Source: Calamus simplicifolius
Lineage: Eukaryota > Streptophyta > Magnoliopsida > Arecales > Arecaceae
Direction of reading: 5' to 3'
Length of the DNA: 64,000 bases
Assembly: GCA_900491605.1 (NCBI GenBank)
Contig: UESW01001616.1
Location: forward strand, 152,151 to 216,150
Below are positions 44,548-55,368 of this stretch, piece by piece. The translations under genes were made by a program, and so were the position numbers. The first letter of the stretch is position 1, and every line of letters begins with the position of its first letter. A model generated the notes under the pieces. That model was not told where the DNA came from. It saw nothing but the letters and a program-made list of their open reading frames with translations, and made no database searches.

Positions 44548-45896
44548 TCACATTCCATCACTTTGAGTTGCTACAAATTCTTTCAATCTTCTATCAACAA
44601 AAGAGCAAGCAGTCATGATTTTATCTTGAAGCTCGGCATTGCATCTTGAGTAAGTTTCAGAATCTCCACAGATATCCTTAAGTTCTTCAAATATGTTCTT
44701 TAGATCAGTTGTTAAGGATTCCGCAGATGAACCAAGAGTGGACTCGATTTTACTGATGCGATCATCCAATGAGTAGAGAGTCTCTCTTAAGTTCATAAAA
44801 TGATTATCAAACTCAGTCTTCAATTCATCTTTCTGAGCAGCAAGTAAACCTTTAAGTTGCTCCAATTGAAAGTCTGAAAATCCGACTGATGAAGTAGATG
44901 GCTGATCAGAAACATGAGCAGAGGCAGGAGCAGGGACAGGAATAGGAATCGGACTGCTAGGCTGTGGAGAGGGAACCCTCACAGACGGACCAGCCTCAAA
45001 AGGTGCAGAAGGTCTAAGCTCAGGGCTCTCTCATCCAAGTTGCCTTTCCTTTCCCAATGCCCATTGACCTTTACAAATCCCATCCGATGCAAGGTGGCCA
45101 AACTGTAGTAATCGGTATGCCTGAGGTTCTTGGAAGGTTCATTATCCAAAATTACAACTCCTTGGCTCCTGAAAACCATAGTTAGAACCATGCCATAGGG
45201 TAGGGACGATCTCCTTTTTCCTCCAGCTTCGGCCATATAAAAAATCATCATTGCAGCTAGGTTTATAGGTTGACCAGTCAATACACTATCCATCACAACT
45301 ATGTCTCGCTCGGAGACATACTCAAATCGATTGGTTTTAGGAAATAAAATTCTGCTGCAAATATTGTGAAGCAATCTCAATTCCAAGGGCAATTGGTTAG
45401 CCCTAACTTCTTCAAATTCTGTAACCTCTCTCCCTAACATCCTTGACAAGGCGTCTGACCTCTCACTGTGACGTCGGCAGCCAATCCAGTGATGGGAATG
45501 CTCAAAAGGTTTCCTAGTTTTTGAAATATGAGATGGACTCTTTTACCTCTGACAGAACTCACGATTCCACCATCACCTCTCGATAGATTGAAGTAGAACT
45601 CTTTGACAAGGGTAGGATAGGTGGGAACATCTAATGAGCAAATTTATCCCAGCCTAACTCTTTAATTTGATTCCCAATAGAAAAGCCCTCGGATTCAAAA
45701 AATTCAAAATCGACTTTCCTACCCATTGTGATCACTCTCCCAGCTAATGTGTCTACCTGAGGAGAAGAAGGATTAGGATTGTCCGATTGGGTTGAAGATT
45801 CCTCGCTCGGAGATGGCTCGCGACGGGTCGCCTCGCCAATCGTTTCCTAGTCGTCACGGGCGCTCCAATCACCGATCCTCTCCTCTTAGGTGCCAT
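44548..45896 (-). pseudogene. Copia-2 extra ORF after pol (plant transposon-protein domain + coiled coil)
   Basis: Starts at minus-strand ATG 45896 (MAPKRRGS, basic N-terminus). After shifts it reads in two long frames. 45449-44979 contains LELRLLHNICSRILFPKTNR, VVMDSVLTGQPINLAAMMIF and LPYGMVLTMVFRSQGVVILD, the pattern of the 'putative plant transposon protein' domain (PF20167-like). 44982-44548 has a Pro/Ser-rich linker, then a heptad-like region (LEQLKGLLAAQKDELKTEFD, LYSLDDRISKIESTLGSSAE). It occupies the env-like position of sireviruses but shows no signal peptide or membrane segment. Function unknown. Same strand as pol; the non-coding repeat cluster separates it from RNase H. Confidence 0.7.
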
Positions 45897-45994
45897 TAAG
45901 ATTCTTGGGACGGTTCGAAATGAGTGGAATTTGAGTTGGGAGGTTTTGAGAGAGTTTGGGAAGAGTTTGGCAGTGGATTGAAAAAAACGGAATG

Positions 45995-46200
45995 ACGAAG
46001 TGTCGACTCTGCCCTAATAAATCGATTTGGGACCCCCAGGTGTCGACTCCCGCAAAGTCGGGTGTCGACTCCACATCGCTAACACAGTCAGCGCTCGAAC
46101 TGGAGTCGGCTCCACTTATACGGGTGTCGGCTCCAAGGTCAGGGACCGAGAGCGACACAACAAGGTGTCGACTCCCCAAACTGAGGTGTCGACTCCACTG
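45995..46200. repeat. Internal GTGTCGACTCC motif cluster of Copia-2
   Basis: At least seven copies of the LTR motif (GTGTCGACTC, GAGTCGGCTCC, GTGTCGGCTCC) between pol and the extra ORF, just upstream of that ORF's start codon. This is the only place outside the LTRs where the motif recurs in the window. Confidence 0.8.
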
Positions 46201-46399
46201 ACAATTTCAGAGAAAAATAACTGAGATTCAAACATCTAAAACTTGTCAAAATAGGTTCAATAAAATTTTGAAAAAATCTTTGGAATAAGAGGAACAAATT
46301 GCTCAGATGACTAGATAATTTGTCCTTAAAATTATGAAAGGAATATTAAGAAATCTAGATAGTCATTCCTTAGAGTTTCAAAATCATTCCAAAGGGTCA

Positions 46400-47957
46400 C
46401 AAATCCCTAATTCACCTCTAAGATAGCAAAACCTCTCTTCACTCAAGGGTTTTGTAAATATATCAGCTAATTGTTCTTCAGTATTAACATAATCAAGATA
46501 AATTTCATTATTAGCTACATGTTCTCTTATAAAGTGATATCTAATTTCAATGTGTTTTGTTCTTGAATGTTGAATTGGATTTTTAGTTAAATTAATTGCA
46601 CTTGTGTTATCACATCTAATAGGAGTTTTATCAAGTGCTATATGCCATAATCTTCAAGTTGTCTCTTAATCCAAAGGATTTGAGCACAGCAACTTCCAGC
46701 TGCAACATATTCTGCTTCAGCAGTAGATAATGCAACCGAATTTTGCTTTTTGCTAAACCAAGAGATTAAGTTACATCCTAAAAATTGACATGCACCACTT
46801 GTACTTTTTCTATCTAGTTTACATCCAGCATAGTCAGAATCAGAATATGCAATCAAGTTTAGTGTTGAGTCTCTAGAATACCATAAACCTACATTTTTAG
46901 TTCCACTTAAATATCTTAAGATTCTCTTTACAGCAATTAAGTGAGATTCTTTAGGTTCTGATTGAAATCTAGCACATAGACAAACAGCAAACATGATATC
47001 TGGTCTACTAGCTGTTAAGTAAAGAAGAGATCCGATCATACCTCTATAATATTTTTGATCTACTTTCTTACCATCTTCATCTTTATCTAATTTGCATGAA
47101 GGACTCATAGGTGTTCCAAGGGATTTAATTGACTCCATTACAAACTTCTTGAGAAGTTCTTTTGTGTATTTTGCTTGATTGATGAAAATCCCCTCTTTGC
47201 TTTGCTTGATTTGAAGTCCTAGGAAGAAATTGAGTTCTCCCATCATGCTCATTTCGAATTCACCCTGCATTAACTTAGCAAATTCTTGACACAAAAGATT
47301 GTTAGTAGCACCGAATATAATATCATCAACATATATTTGTACTACTAATAAATCCTTATCTTTTCTTTTCAAAAATAGAGTTTTATCAATATTTCCTCTT
47401 GTAAAATCATTTTCAATTAGAAATTTACTTAATCTTTCATACCAAGCTCTAGGTGCTTGTTTTAAACTATATAGTGCTTTGTACAATTTAAAAACATGAT
47501 TTGGAAATTCATGATCTTCAAAACCAGGTGGTTGTTCAACAAAAACTTCCTCATTTATAAATCCATTTAAAAATACACTTTTAACATCCATTTGAAATAA
47601 ATTGATATGCATATGACATGCAAATGCGAGTAATAATCTAATTATTTCTAATCTAGCTACATGTGCAAAAGTTTCATCAAAATCAATTCCATCTTCTTGA
47701 TTATATCCTTTTGCGACTAATCTAGCTTTGTTTCTAATTACTATGCCATTTTCATCTAATTTATTTCTAAATACCCATTTTGATCCTATAACAGAATGAT
47801 ATTTAGGTCTATCTACTAGTGTCCAGACATTATTTCTAGTAAATTGATTTAATTCCTCTTGCATAGCTAACATCCAATAATTATCTTTTTCAGCCTCTTC
47901 AATAGTTTTAGGTTCAATTTGAGATACAAATGCAAGATGATTATTGACGTTTCTCAT
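46400..47957 (-). pseudogene. Copia-2 RT-RNase H
   Basis: A 439-codon open frame (47957-46638) starts near MRNVNNHLAF and contains NNVWTLVDRPKYHSVIGSKW, KARLVAKGYNQEDGIDFDET, LFQMDVKSVFLNGFINEEVF, LKQAPRAWYERLS, the active site YVDDIIFGAT, and RNase H segments SRPDIMFAV, YSDSDYAGCKLDRKSTSG and STAEAEYVAAGSC. A frameshift at about 46,640 separates the last part (RCDNTSAINL, HSRTKHIEIRYHFIREHV, QLADIFTKPL), which is readable to about 46,405. All catalytic motifs are present. Confidence 0.92.
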
Positions 47958-47999
47958 TGATGATCTAATTCTTACTCCTTGAGATGGATCACCTATAAT

Positions 48000-49560
48000 T
48001 AATTCTTTAGGATGACCATAGGCATATCTTCAATCTTTAGGAAGATCTACATCATTATGATTTGCATCAACAACATCAACACTGGGAGAATCATCATCTT
48101 TAGCTTCTTGTTTATGATTTGAAGATATATCTATATTCAATTTTTCAATGTCTCTTTCTAATATGTTTGTATCTTCTCATCATCAATTTTTCCTGAACTT
48201 GATGCTAAAGATTCATAATAATTACATGAATAGATTCTTCTACAATTAAGTTTCTCTTGTTAAACACTCTATAGGCTACTAGATGTTGAATATCCTAAGA
48301 AAATGCCTTCATCAGATTTTGCATCAAATTTACCTAGATTATCTTTACCATTTTTATGAATGAAACATTTGCAACCAAATGCATGAAAGTAACTTATGTT
48401 TGGTTTTCTATTTTTTCATAGTTCATAAGGAGTTTTCTTAATGATTGGCCTAATTAAAGCTCTATTAAGAATGTAACATGCCGTGTTTATAGCTTCCGCC
48501 CAAAATTATTTTGGTAGGTTGCTTTCGCATAGCATGGTACTGGCCATGTCTTCTAAAGTTCTATTTTTTCTTTCTACAACTCCATTTTATTGTGGTATTC
48601 TTGGTGCTGAAAAATTATGATGAATGCCATTTTCAATGCAAAAGTTTTCAAATAAATAATTTTCAAATTCAGTGCCATGATCACTTCTAAGAGACACTAT
48701 GGTGTTGTTTTTCTCATTTGTGACCTTCTTAAAGAATTTCAAAAATAATGGAAAGGTCTCATCTTTATGAGCTAAAACAATACCCAAGTGTATCTAGAAT
48801 AATCATCTACAATCACAAGACCATATTTCTTTCCTCCTAGACTAGTGGTTCTAGTATGTCCAAAAAGATTCATGTGAAGTAGTTCAAGTGGCCTAGAAGT
48901 GGAAACAATATTTTTAGTTTTGAAAGAGTTTCTAGTTTGTTTTCCAAATTGACATACATCGCAAATTTTGCCATTTTCAAAATCTAGTTGTGGAAGACCT
49001 TTTACTAAATCCATTTTAATTAATTTTGAAATTAGGTGTGTGCTTGCATGAACTAATCTACGATGCCATAACCAACCAATCTCATTCATATTAGCATTAT
49101 TAGAAACTAAGCAATGATTACTAGTAGACAAATTGTCTAAATCAATCAAGTATACATTGCCATTTCTATTTCCAGTAAAAACAATGCTATCATCAATGGG
49201 ATTAGAAACAGTGCAGACAGATGCTTCAAATGATACTTTAAAACCTTTATCACATAATTGACTAATACTAATTAAATTATATTTTAAACCATTGATATAA
49301 GACATTTTAATATATATGGAGGGAGTTATTTGAATATTACCAAACCTCATGATTTGGCCTTTGCCATGTCACCAAACGTAACAACTCCTCCTCTTTTGCT
49401 TTCAAGGGTGATGAATTGATCCTTGTCACCCGTCATGTCTCTTGAGCAGCCACTATCGAGATACCACTTTCGCTTTAAATTTTTGGCTGCAAGACACTCC
49501 TGCAAAAATGATCAAGTCTTATATTTAGGTACCCAAGCCTTCTTGGGTCCTTCATGGTTA
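48000..49560 (-). pseudogene. Copia-2 protease and integrase
   Basis: Protease signature WYLDSGCSRDMTGDKDQF near 49,400-49,460 (family form has His where this has Asp after SR). The pre-integrase/HHCC zinc site follows in the 192-codon frame 49350-48772 (WLWHRRLVHASTHLISKLIK, ICDVCQFGKQ, LLHMNLFGHTRTTSLGGKKY, DDYSRYTWV). The next frame 48787-48587 has SLRSDHGTEFENYLFENFC and ends at a stop after PRIPQ, just before the catalytic Glu region. The rest (to about 48,000) is in other frames. Confidence 0.88.
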
Positions 49561-51166
49561 GTAGCATAAAAGATTATTCCTTTGGGACCCATATTTTCTT
49601 TCCTTTACTATTTAAATTTTTGTTACTGTTTCTTGCATTACATTCGTAGGATATTTGGCCTTTCTTGTTACAATAATGACATGTAACATCATCTTTATTT
49701 TGTTCTCTTCTAAAAAAGTTTTTGACAAACTTTTGTTTTATGTTAGGCCTATATCCTAATCCAGCCTTATCAAATATAGCTCTTTGATTACTCAGTAATA
49801 AATTAAGCTTTTCATAACTATATGTGAATTTATCAACAATATTCTTGAATTATCAACTTCCTTCTTTAGTCTATCATTTTCATTGGAAATTGATTCTCTC
49901 TCTTTTGTCAAATTATCATTTTCAGATTTCAGCATCTCAATCTCATGAGTAAAATTATCTTTTTCTTTAATGAGAATTGAGTTATCATTTTACAAAAACT
50001 TGTATTTCTTTTTCAAAGCTTTAAAATCATCAACTAGTTCATTAAAAGCTTCAAACAATTCATCAAATGCAAATCATCACAAGGGTTTTCAGAACTTACC
50101 TCGTTGTCGTCGTTCGCCATAAAGCAAATGTTTGCAACTTCTTTTGATCTTCCTCTGAAGAGGATTCATCGCTGTCACTCCAGATTGCAATATAGGCTTT
50201 TTTCTTCTTCTTGTAAGCTTTCTTTAGTTGAGGATAATCATATCTAAAGTGCCCCGGTTTCTTACACTCATAGCAAATTAGGGGTCTTTCTCTTTGTCTT
50301 TGTCCTTCTCCTTTTCTTTTTCTTTTTCTCCTTCCATCTTAATTCCAGATTTTCTTTTATGAAAGGGTTTCTTTCTTCTCATGAATTTTTTGAACTTTCT
50401 AGGAAGAAGAGCTGTCTCATCATTATCTTCATCATTATCACTGCAGCTCTCCTCACTTTCTGCAGCCTTAAGAGCTATAGTCTTCTTCTTTTTAACTTCT
50501 TCCTTTATGTGCTGCTTCATGGTTAACTCATGAGTCATTAGTGATCCAAGTAGCTCCTCCAATGGTAAAGTGTTGAGGTCTTTGGCTTCTTGGATGGCAG
50601 TCACCTTCGCTTCCCACGATCTTGGAAGTGACCTAAGAATTTTGCGAATAAGTTCAGAATTAGTATAAGTCTTACCAAGACTTTTCAGACCATTTACAAT
50701 ATCAGTGAATCTAGTATACATGCAGGCTAACTTTCAGTTTGTTCCATGCTAAATAATTCATACTTATGAACAAGAATATTTATCTTAGATTCTTTAACTT
50801 GATTTGTACCCTCATCGGTAACCTCTAATCTATCCCATATTTTTTTGCGAAATTACATGTAGAGATACGATTAAATTCGTTAGCATCTAATGAATAATAT
50901 AAAATATTCATGGCTTTAGCATTGAGCTGCGCCATTTTCCTATCATTCTCATTCCAATCCCTTTCGGGCGTAGGAACAATTGAACCATCAATTACGTGTG
51001 TGGGTGTGCTAGGTCCATTAATTATGACACACCACAATTCATAATCTGAAGCTTGAATGAATATTCTCATTCTTGCTTTTCAATATGAATAGTTGGAACC
51101 ATTAAATAAAGGAGGTCTATTTGTAGAATGACCTTCAACAAATGAAGATCCAGCTTGAGCTACCAT
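49560..51166 (-). pseudogene. Copia-2 gag with altered zinc knuckles
   Basis: Start at minus-strand ATG 51166 (MVAQAGSSFVEGHS, NRPPLFNGSNYSY, the usual sirevirus gag entry), with a stop and shifts soon after. Open parts: 51070-50825 (DYELWCVIINGPSTPTHVID) and 50721-50278 (FTDIVNGLKSLGKTYTNSEL, then an acidic/basic Lys-Glu tail). The first knuckle, CYECKKPGHFRYDY, has Tyr in place of the last Cys. A coiled-coil-like region follows, and then a second knuckle, CHYCNKKGQISYEC, with Gln in place of His. Both changes should weaken zinc binding. Confidence 0.85.
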
Positions 51167-51213
51167 TTGGATCTTTAGCTCTTGATTGTTGGATCAAATT
51201 TAAATGAGCACTT

Positions 51214-51225
51214 GCTCTGATACCA
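51214..51225 (-). other. Primer binding site of Copia-2
   Basis: Minus-strand TGGTATCAGAGC, separated from the 5' LTR end by two bases. Complementary to initiator Met tRNA. Confidence 0.9.
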
Positions 51226-51227
51226 AT

Positions 51228-52684
51228 TGTTGGCCCAGATGGCAACTCAAGAGGGGGAGGGGGTGAATTGGGTTCCAAAAAATTTTTAACCTTTTTAAAA
51301 TATTGACTTTGAAATAATTAAGTGCAGAATATATTTCAATCACAAATGAAGAGATAGAGAAAGAGACAATTAAGGAACGACAAACGCAATGATTTTATAG
51401 TCTTTCGGTGTATCCAACACCTACATCCACTCCTAAGTTCCACTTGGGTCCATACTATAATCAACTAGATTACAGCCGAGTTGTTTTACAAGATCACAAC
51501 TCAAAACTTATTGTTTTCCGGGTGCACAACGAACCCAGCTGGTTTTTCTTGGGCTCACCAGCACAAAACTCAAACTCAAGCTAATCTAGCTTGCCCCGAG
51601 GTATACTACCTCCACTAATTCAATCCCCCTGATTGAACTAGTAAAAACAAAAAGAATAATGTTTATATTGACAAACAGCTCCTCAAATGAGCAAATATTT
51701 AAAGTAAATAAACAAGTTTAGAAAAGCCTGTTTGAAGTAGATTGGATTTGAGCTTTTCTTCTTTTCCTCTTCTCTTTGGAGATGTTGAATCATGGCTCAG
51801 CTTTGATTCTTCACAGATATTGCAGATGAGAAGTTGAAAATTACACCAAAACAGAGCTTTTGAAAAACCTCCGATTTTAAGTTGAACGCCTTGGATTTCT
51901 CTTTGAGCTTTTTGGAGTGGAAGGATTTGAACTTGGATACTTTTCTCTTTGATTTCAGGCTCAAGACTTCTCGGATTTTTGATTTGTATTAGCTCCGATT
52001 TTTTCCGTCATTTTTTCAAACGAACTTTCTCCCCCTTTTTATAGATTTCCTTTAATCCATTTTTGGTGAGAAAACTAGCCGTTGGAATGTACCTGAAAAG
52101 TTTTTCCAAACAAAATATATCCGTTAGAAGTTAGGTGAAAAGAAAATATTACCGTTTGAGCTGATCTGGCATTTTAAAAATCCGTTCCTGACAGGTTGGA
52201 GTTGGCTCCAACTTTTTAGGTGTCGGCTCCAAGTCATTTATCCAAAAATAGAAAGTTCTGAGTTCGTCGAGGAGTCGGCTCTGAAAAAGTTAAGTGTCGG
52301 CTCGCCATGGTCAGGTGTCGGCTCCAAAAGACTGTAAGTGTCGGCTCCAAGGTAGTCAAAAATCATACGTTCTGTCCCCGTGTCGGAGTCGGCTCCAGAC
52401 ACTGTAAGTGTCGACTCCGAAACTCTGGGTGTCGGCTCCGGACCGTATCAAAAATCAGAAAAAAATTTTGATTGGCCATGGGGTCGGCTCCAGGCTTTCT
52501 AGGTGTCGACTCCAGGTTCTGAATTTTGAAACTTACCTTTGGCACTTGATTCAAAATACGTTTCTAAATGCCTTTTGATTAAACAAATATTTTTAAGCCC
52601 TGAAACATTTGTTAAATTCATCAGTAACACAATAAATATACTAAATTCCTTTATTAATCATCAAAATCAATAATTGGGTCAACA
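51228..52684 (-). repeat. 5' LTR of Copia-2 (right copy)
   Basis: Matches the left LTR closely over 1.44 kb. Visible differences are scattered transitions, a 9-bp CTTATTTTC block present only in the left copy, and the 21-bp block present only here. The GTGTCGRCTCC cluster lies at 52195-52515. Confidence 0.93.
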
Positions 52685-52689
52685 GTTGG
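52685..52689. repeat. Right TSD of Copia-2 (GTTGG)
   Basis: Exact copy of 42530-42534, directly after GGGTCAACA. Confidence 0.92.
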
Positions 52690-53522
52690 CCTCGTTGCTC
52701 CTCTTTCATTTATCGAGGAGTCACTTCCTGAGGAGCAAAGGGGGGCCGAACAAAATGCTGAAGGTCAAGAAAGGCCTTCGGCTGAGGGAGCTAGTGAAGT
52801 TGAGGTCCCTGAGTCGATCGATTCCAATTCTGAGGGGGTGCCACTAGCCCAAAGGATTCGTGAATTCCTTGGCTAGAAGGAGGGCTCTTCCAGGTTGATT
52901 GCCAAGGAAGAAGAGGGAGACCCTTCATTCACCATAATTGACGAGTGCGACATCCCTGAGGGCCTAGAATTTTTGTCCACGATCAACAACCATGAGCTCT
53001 TGAGGGCTATAAGTATCTATTCCTCCCGGGTGAGTAGGAGTTAGTATTTTCTTTCTTTTCCTTAGTTTGTTTGGTCGCTTCCAATCTCATCTGCTATATT
53101 CTATTGCACGCTTCAATAATTTCAAAGGTGATGTGCAATTGTCTAAACTCGGCGACCAAAGCTCATGCCTGAGCTAGGCAGGAGAATGCCAAGCTTCAGA
53201 CCAAGAAGGGCTTGGTGAGCCAGTTGTTGGAGGAACTGGCCAAAGTTTGTGCCAAGCTTGAGGAAGCCAATTAATCAATTGAGGAAGCCTGGGCAGAACT
53301 ATCAAGATTTCGAGCAGAGGCCATAGAGGAAATAAGAGCTTTGAATGAAAAGCTCAAAAGTGGGCAGCTTCGATTTGAACGCCACCAGAAGTGAGCTACG
53401 ACGATCATGGCCGATCTGGTGGCGGCGAAGTATGAACTGAAAAATAATTAGGCGAAGCTAGAGGATGCCGAGAAGAGGCTTCGCTAGAGTGAAGAAGAAA
53501 ATAAAAAGCTTCGGAAGCAGCG
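52685..53522 (+). pseudogene. Decayed gypsy-type transposon ORF, 3' part with intron and coiled coil
   Basis: Resumes after Copia-2. An acidic region (FIEESLPEEQRGAEQNAEGQ, PESIDSNSEGVPLAQRIREF) leads to IIDECDIPEGLEFLST and LLRAISIYSS. Then comes a likely 98-bp intron (53030-53127: CGG|GTGAGT ... TTTCAAAG). The rest is a long heptad-rich stretch (SATKAHA, QENAKLQTKKGLVSQLLEEL, AEAIEEIRALNEKLKSGQLR, EENKKLRKQ) with several in-frame stops. It is cut off at 53522 by Copia-3. Old, heavily decayed layer. Confidence 0.55.
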
Positions 53523-54451
53523 TGGTGCTATCAAGGCCCAGGTTGGGCTAACTTGTATTGGGCTAGGTGTGGGTCCAAGGGTTAAGATTAAATCAAGTCA
53601 CGGATGTACACGGGCTTAGGAATTAGTTTAATCTTATTGGGTTAGTCCATAGGAGTTTTTGTAATGTCTGAGCCAATCCTACTCCGTAATGGATTTAAAC
53701 TTTAGTCCTTAGGGTTTGTGGATAGAGAACTTGATCATGTATTTAAACTCTAGTTTTTAGGATTTATGGATAGAAAAAATAAATTATTTTCTTCAAAATA
53801 TTTTTCTTCATCTTTTCTTTCCTTATTTCTTCTTCATTCTCCTTCTTCCTTCTTCCTTCTTAGTTCTCCGCTACTACGTCTTCCCTATTCTCAGTCTTAA
53901 TGTCCTAGTGTGGAGGGGTGGAACAGTGACGTGCGCCCAAGAACCGGAGTGCGCTTCCCTCCACGAGATCCAGACGACTTCCGTGAGAAGATCACATTGG
54001 TGGAGAGGACGTGAAGACGTTCGTTGCCAGGGGATGCTTCATCCATAGGCCATGGGAATCAGGAGGGTATCTAGCGAATCCAAGTACGTTCCACGAACGA
54101 CGTGGGGGATTCACTCGAAGCCTTGACAAAGCTTGGTCAAGTCTTCTAGCAAGACAGCTGGGTACGTGGATTCCAATAGAAAAGTATGTGGCTGGGTGAA
54201 GGTGTTTCCAAGAAACAAATGGGAAGTGGCTGCTTGGATTCACAGTTCCAGCCAAAGAAAGAAAGGGAGGAGGAGGGAGTTTCAAGCCACGAAGAGAAAG
54301 TCAAAGTTAGTCAACAGCAATTCCAGCAGAGAAAGGATTTAAAAATCTAAGAGAAAAGAAGGCTGCAATTTGATCGTTGGTAGAAGTTCATAAAATTTTT
54401 TCAAGAAGGAAATTTCATTACTGTTTATTAAGAACTAAAATCCAATAGTCA
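53523..54451 (+). repeat. 5' LTR of Copia-3, first bases missing
   Basis: Begins at TGGTGCTATCAAGGC, which matches the 3' LTR from base 57416. The first 14 bases of the LTR (TGTTGAGCCTGGTA) are absent here. Ends near CCAATAGTCA. Contains a long pyrimidine-rich tract (53790-53860) and GTGGAACAGTGACGTGCGCC, conserved in both LTRs. Confidence 0.85.
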
Positions 54452-54462
54452 GTATCAAAGCC
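54452..54462 (+). other. Degenerate primer binding site of Copia-3
   Basis: GTATCAAAGCC compared with the expected TGGTATCAGAGCC; one substitution and a lost start. Confidence 0.6.
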
Positions 54463-54586
54463 TTGTTCAGAAAGGAGTAATTTTGAAGATCTTCAAGGGG
54501 TTAAAATAATTTCAATAAGGCCTCATCAAAGTACCTTTTAATTTTTTAAAATTTATTTTATTTATTTTTTTGGTTATGATCTTACC

Positions 54587-55320
54587 ATGAGTAGTAGCAT
54601 AAAAATAAATTTTGAGAAATTTAATGAGAAGAAAAGTTTCTCCATATAAAAAGTTTGGATAGAGGACCTCCTTATGCAGCAGGGTTTAGATCTGGCTTTG
54701 GAGGAAAGGTCAGATGGGATGACAGATAAGTAGTGGATGTCGTTGAAGAAGAAAGCATGTGCAGTGATCAGAGGATGTCTAGCAGACTCAGTCTTTTATT
54801 CAGTGCTAGAGGAGAAGACCCCGAAGGGACTCTGATAGAAGTTGCAAGCCCTTTATATGGGAAAGAATATGTGCTATAAGTTGATGTTAAAGAAGCATCT
54901 CTACAACCTTTGGATGTCAGAAGGTGATGATGTGCTAGGCCACATCCAGGTATTCGACCAGATTAGCAATGAATTGCTGAATGTTGGGATCAAGATGGAG
55001 GAAGATAAGGCACTTTTGCTATTGTGTTTACTATCCACATCACATGACTCATTAGTCACGACGCTGCTCTACAGAAAGAAAATATTATTCTATGAAGATA
55101 TTATCTTAGTGTTTTGAACGAATGAGTAGATGAAGAAGATGATTAAGAAAGCAGTTCTCCAGGAGGGTCTGTCAGTTAGGAAAAGGTCAGGTAGAGGCAG
55201 GGACAAGAGTAAGCCTAAAAGACGGTCAAATCCAGAAAAGGAAAGAAAGAGGTAAAGTGCTACAAGTGTGGTGAGGTAGGACATTTTAAGAGAAATTTTC
55301 CTAAGTAAAAAAATCATATG
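54587..55320 (+). pseudogene. Copia-3 gag remnant
   Basis: ATG 54587 (MSSSIKINFEKFNEKKSF, like the Copia-1 gag start) with stops soon after. 54842-55117 is open (MQALYMGKNMCYKLMLKKHL, LGHIQVFDQISNELLNVGIK). A basic tail follows, then the zinc knuckle CYKCGEVGHFKRNF, whose final Cys is Phe. Not functional. Confidence 0.8.
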
Positions 55321-55368
55321 AGAGAAAAGGGAGGATCTGTGTCAGTAAGTACAGTTGCAGTCTAGAAG

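Larger units (their letters stand above)
42535..52684 (-). mobile_element. Copia-2: sirevirus-like Ty1/copia element, ~10.15 kb
   Basis: Minus-strand element with long LTRs (1,439 and 1,457 bp), a PBS next to the right LTR, gag with two CCHC-like sites, DSG protease, integrase, RT (YVDDIIFGAT), RNase H, then an extra ORF and a non-coding 3' region with several AGGGGGAGCTT-type purine tracts. This order, size and the RT signature fit the SIRE/Maximus (sirevirus) lineage. All ORFs carry frameshifts or stops. It entered the decayed transposon ORF with a GTTGG duplication and its LTRs are still closely similar. Confidence 0.93.

Noticed and set aside
44914..46224. Plus-strand ORFs in Copia-2
   Set aside because: Antisense to the extra ORF and to the repeat cluster. 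They have repetitive RSxLxxC text that comes from the GTGTCGACTCC motif.
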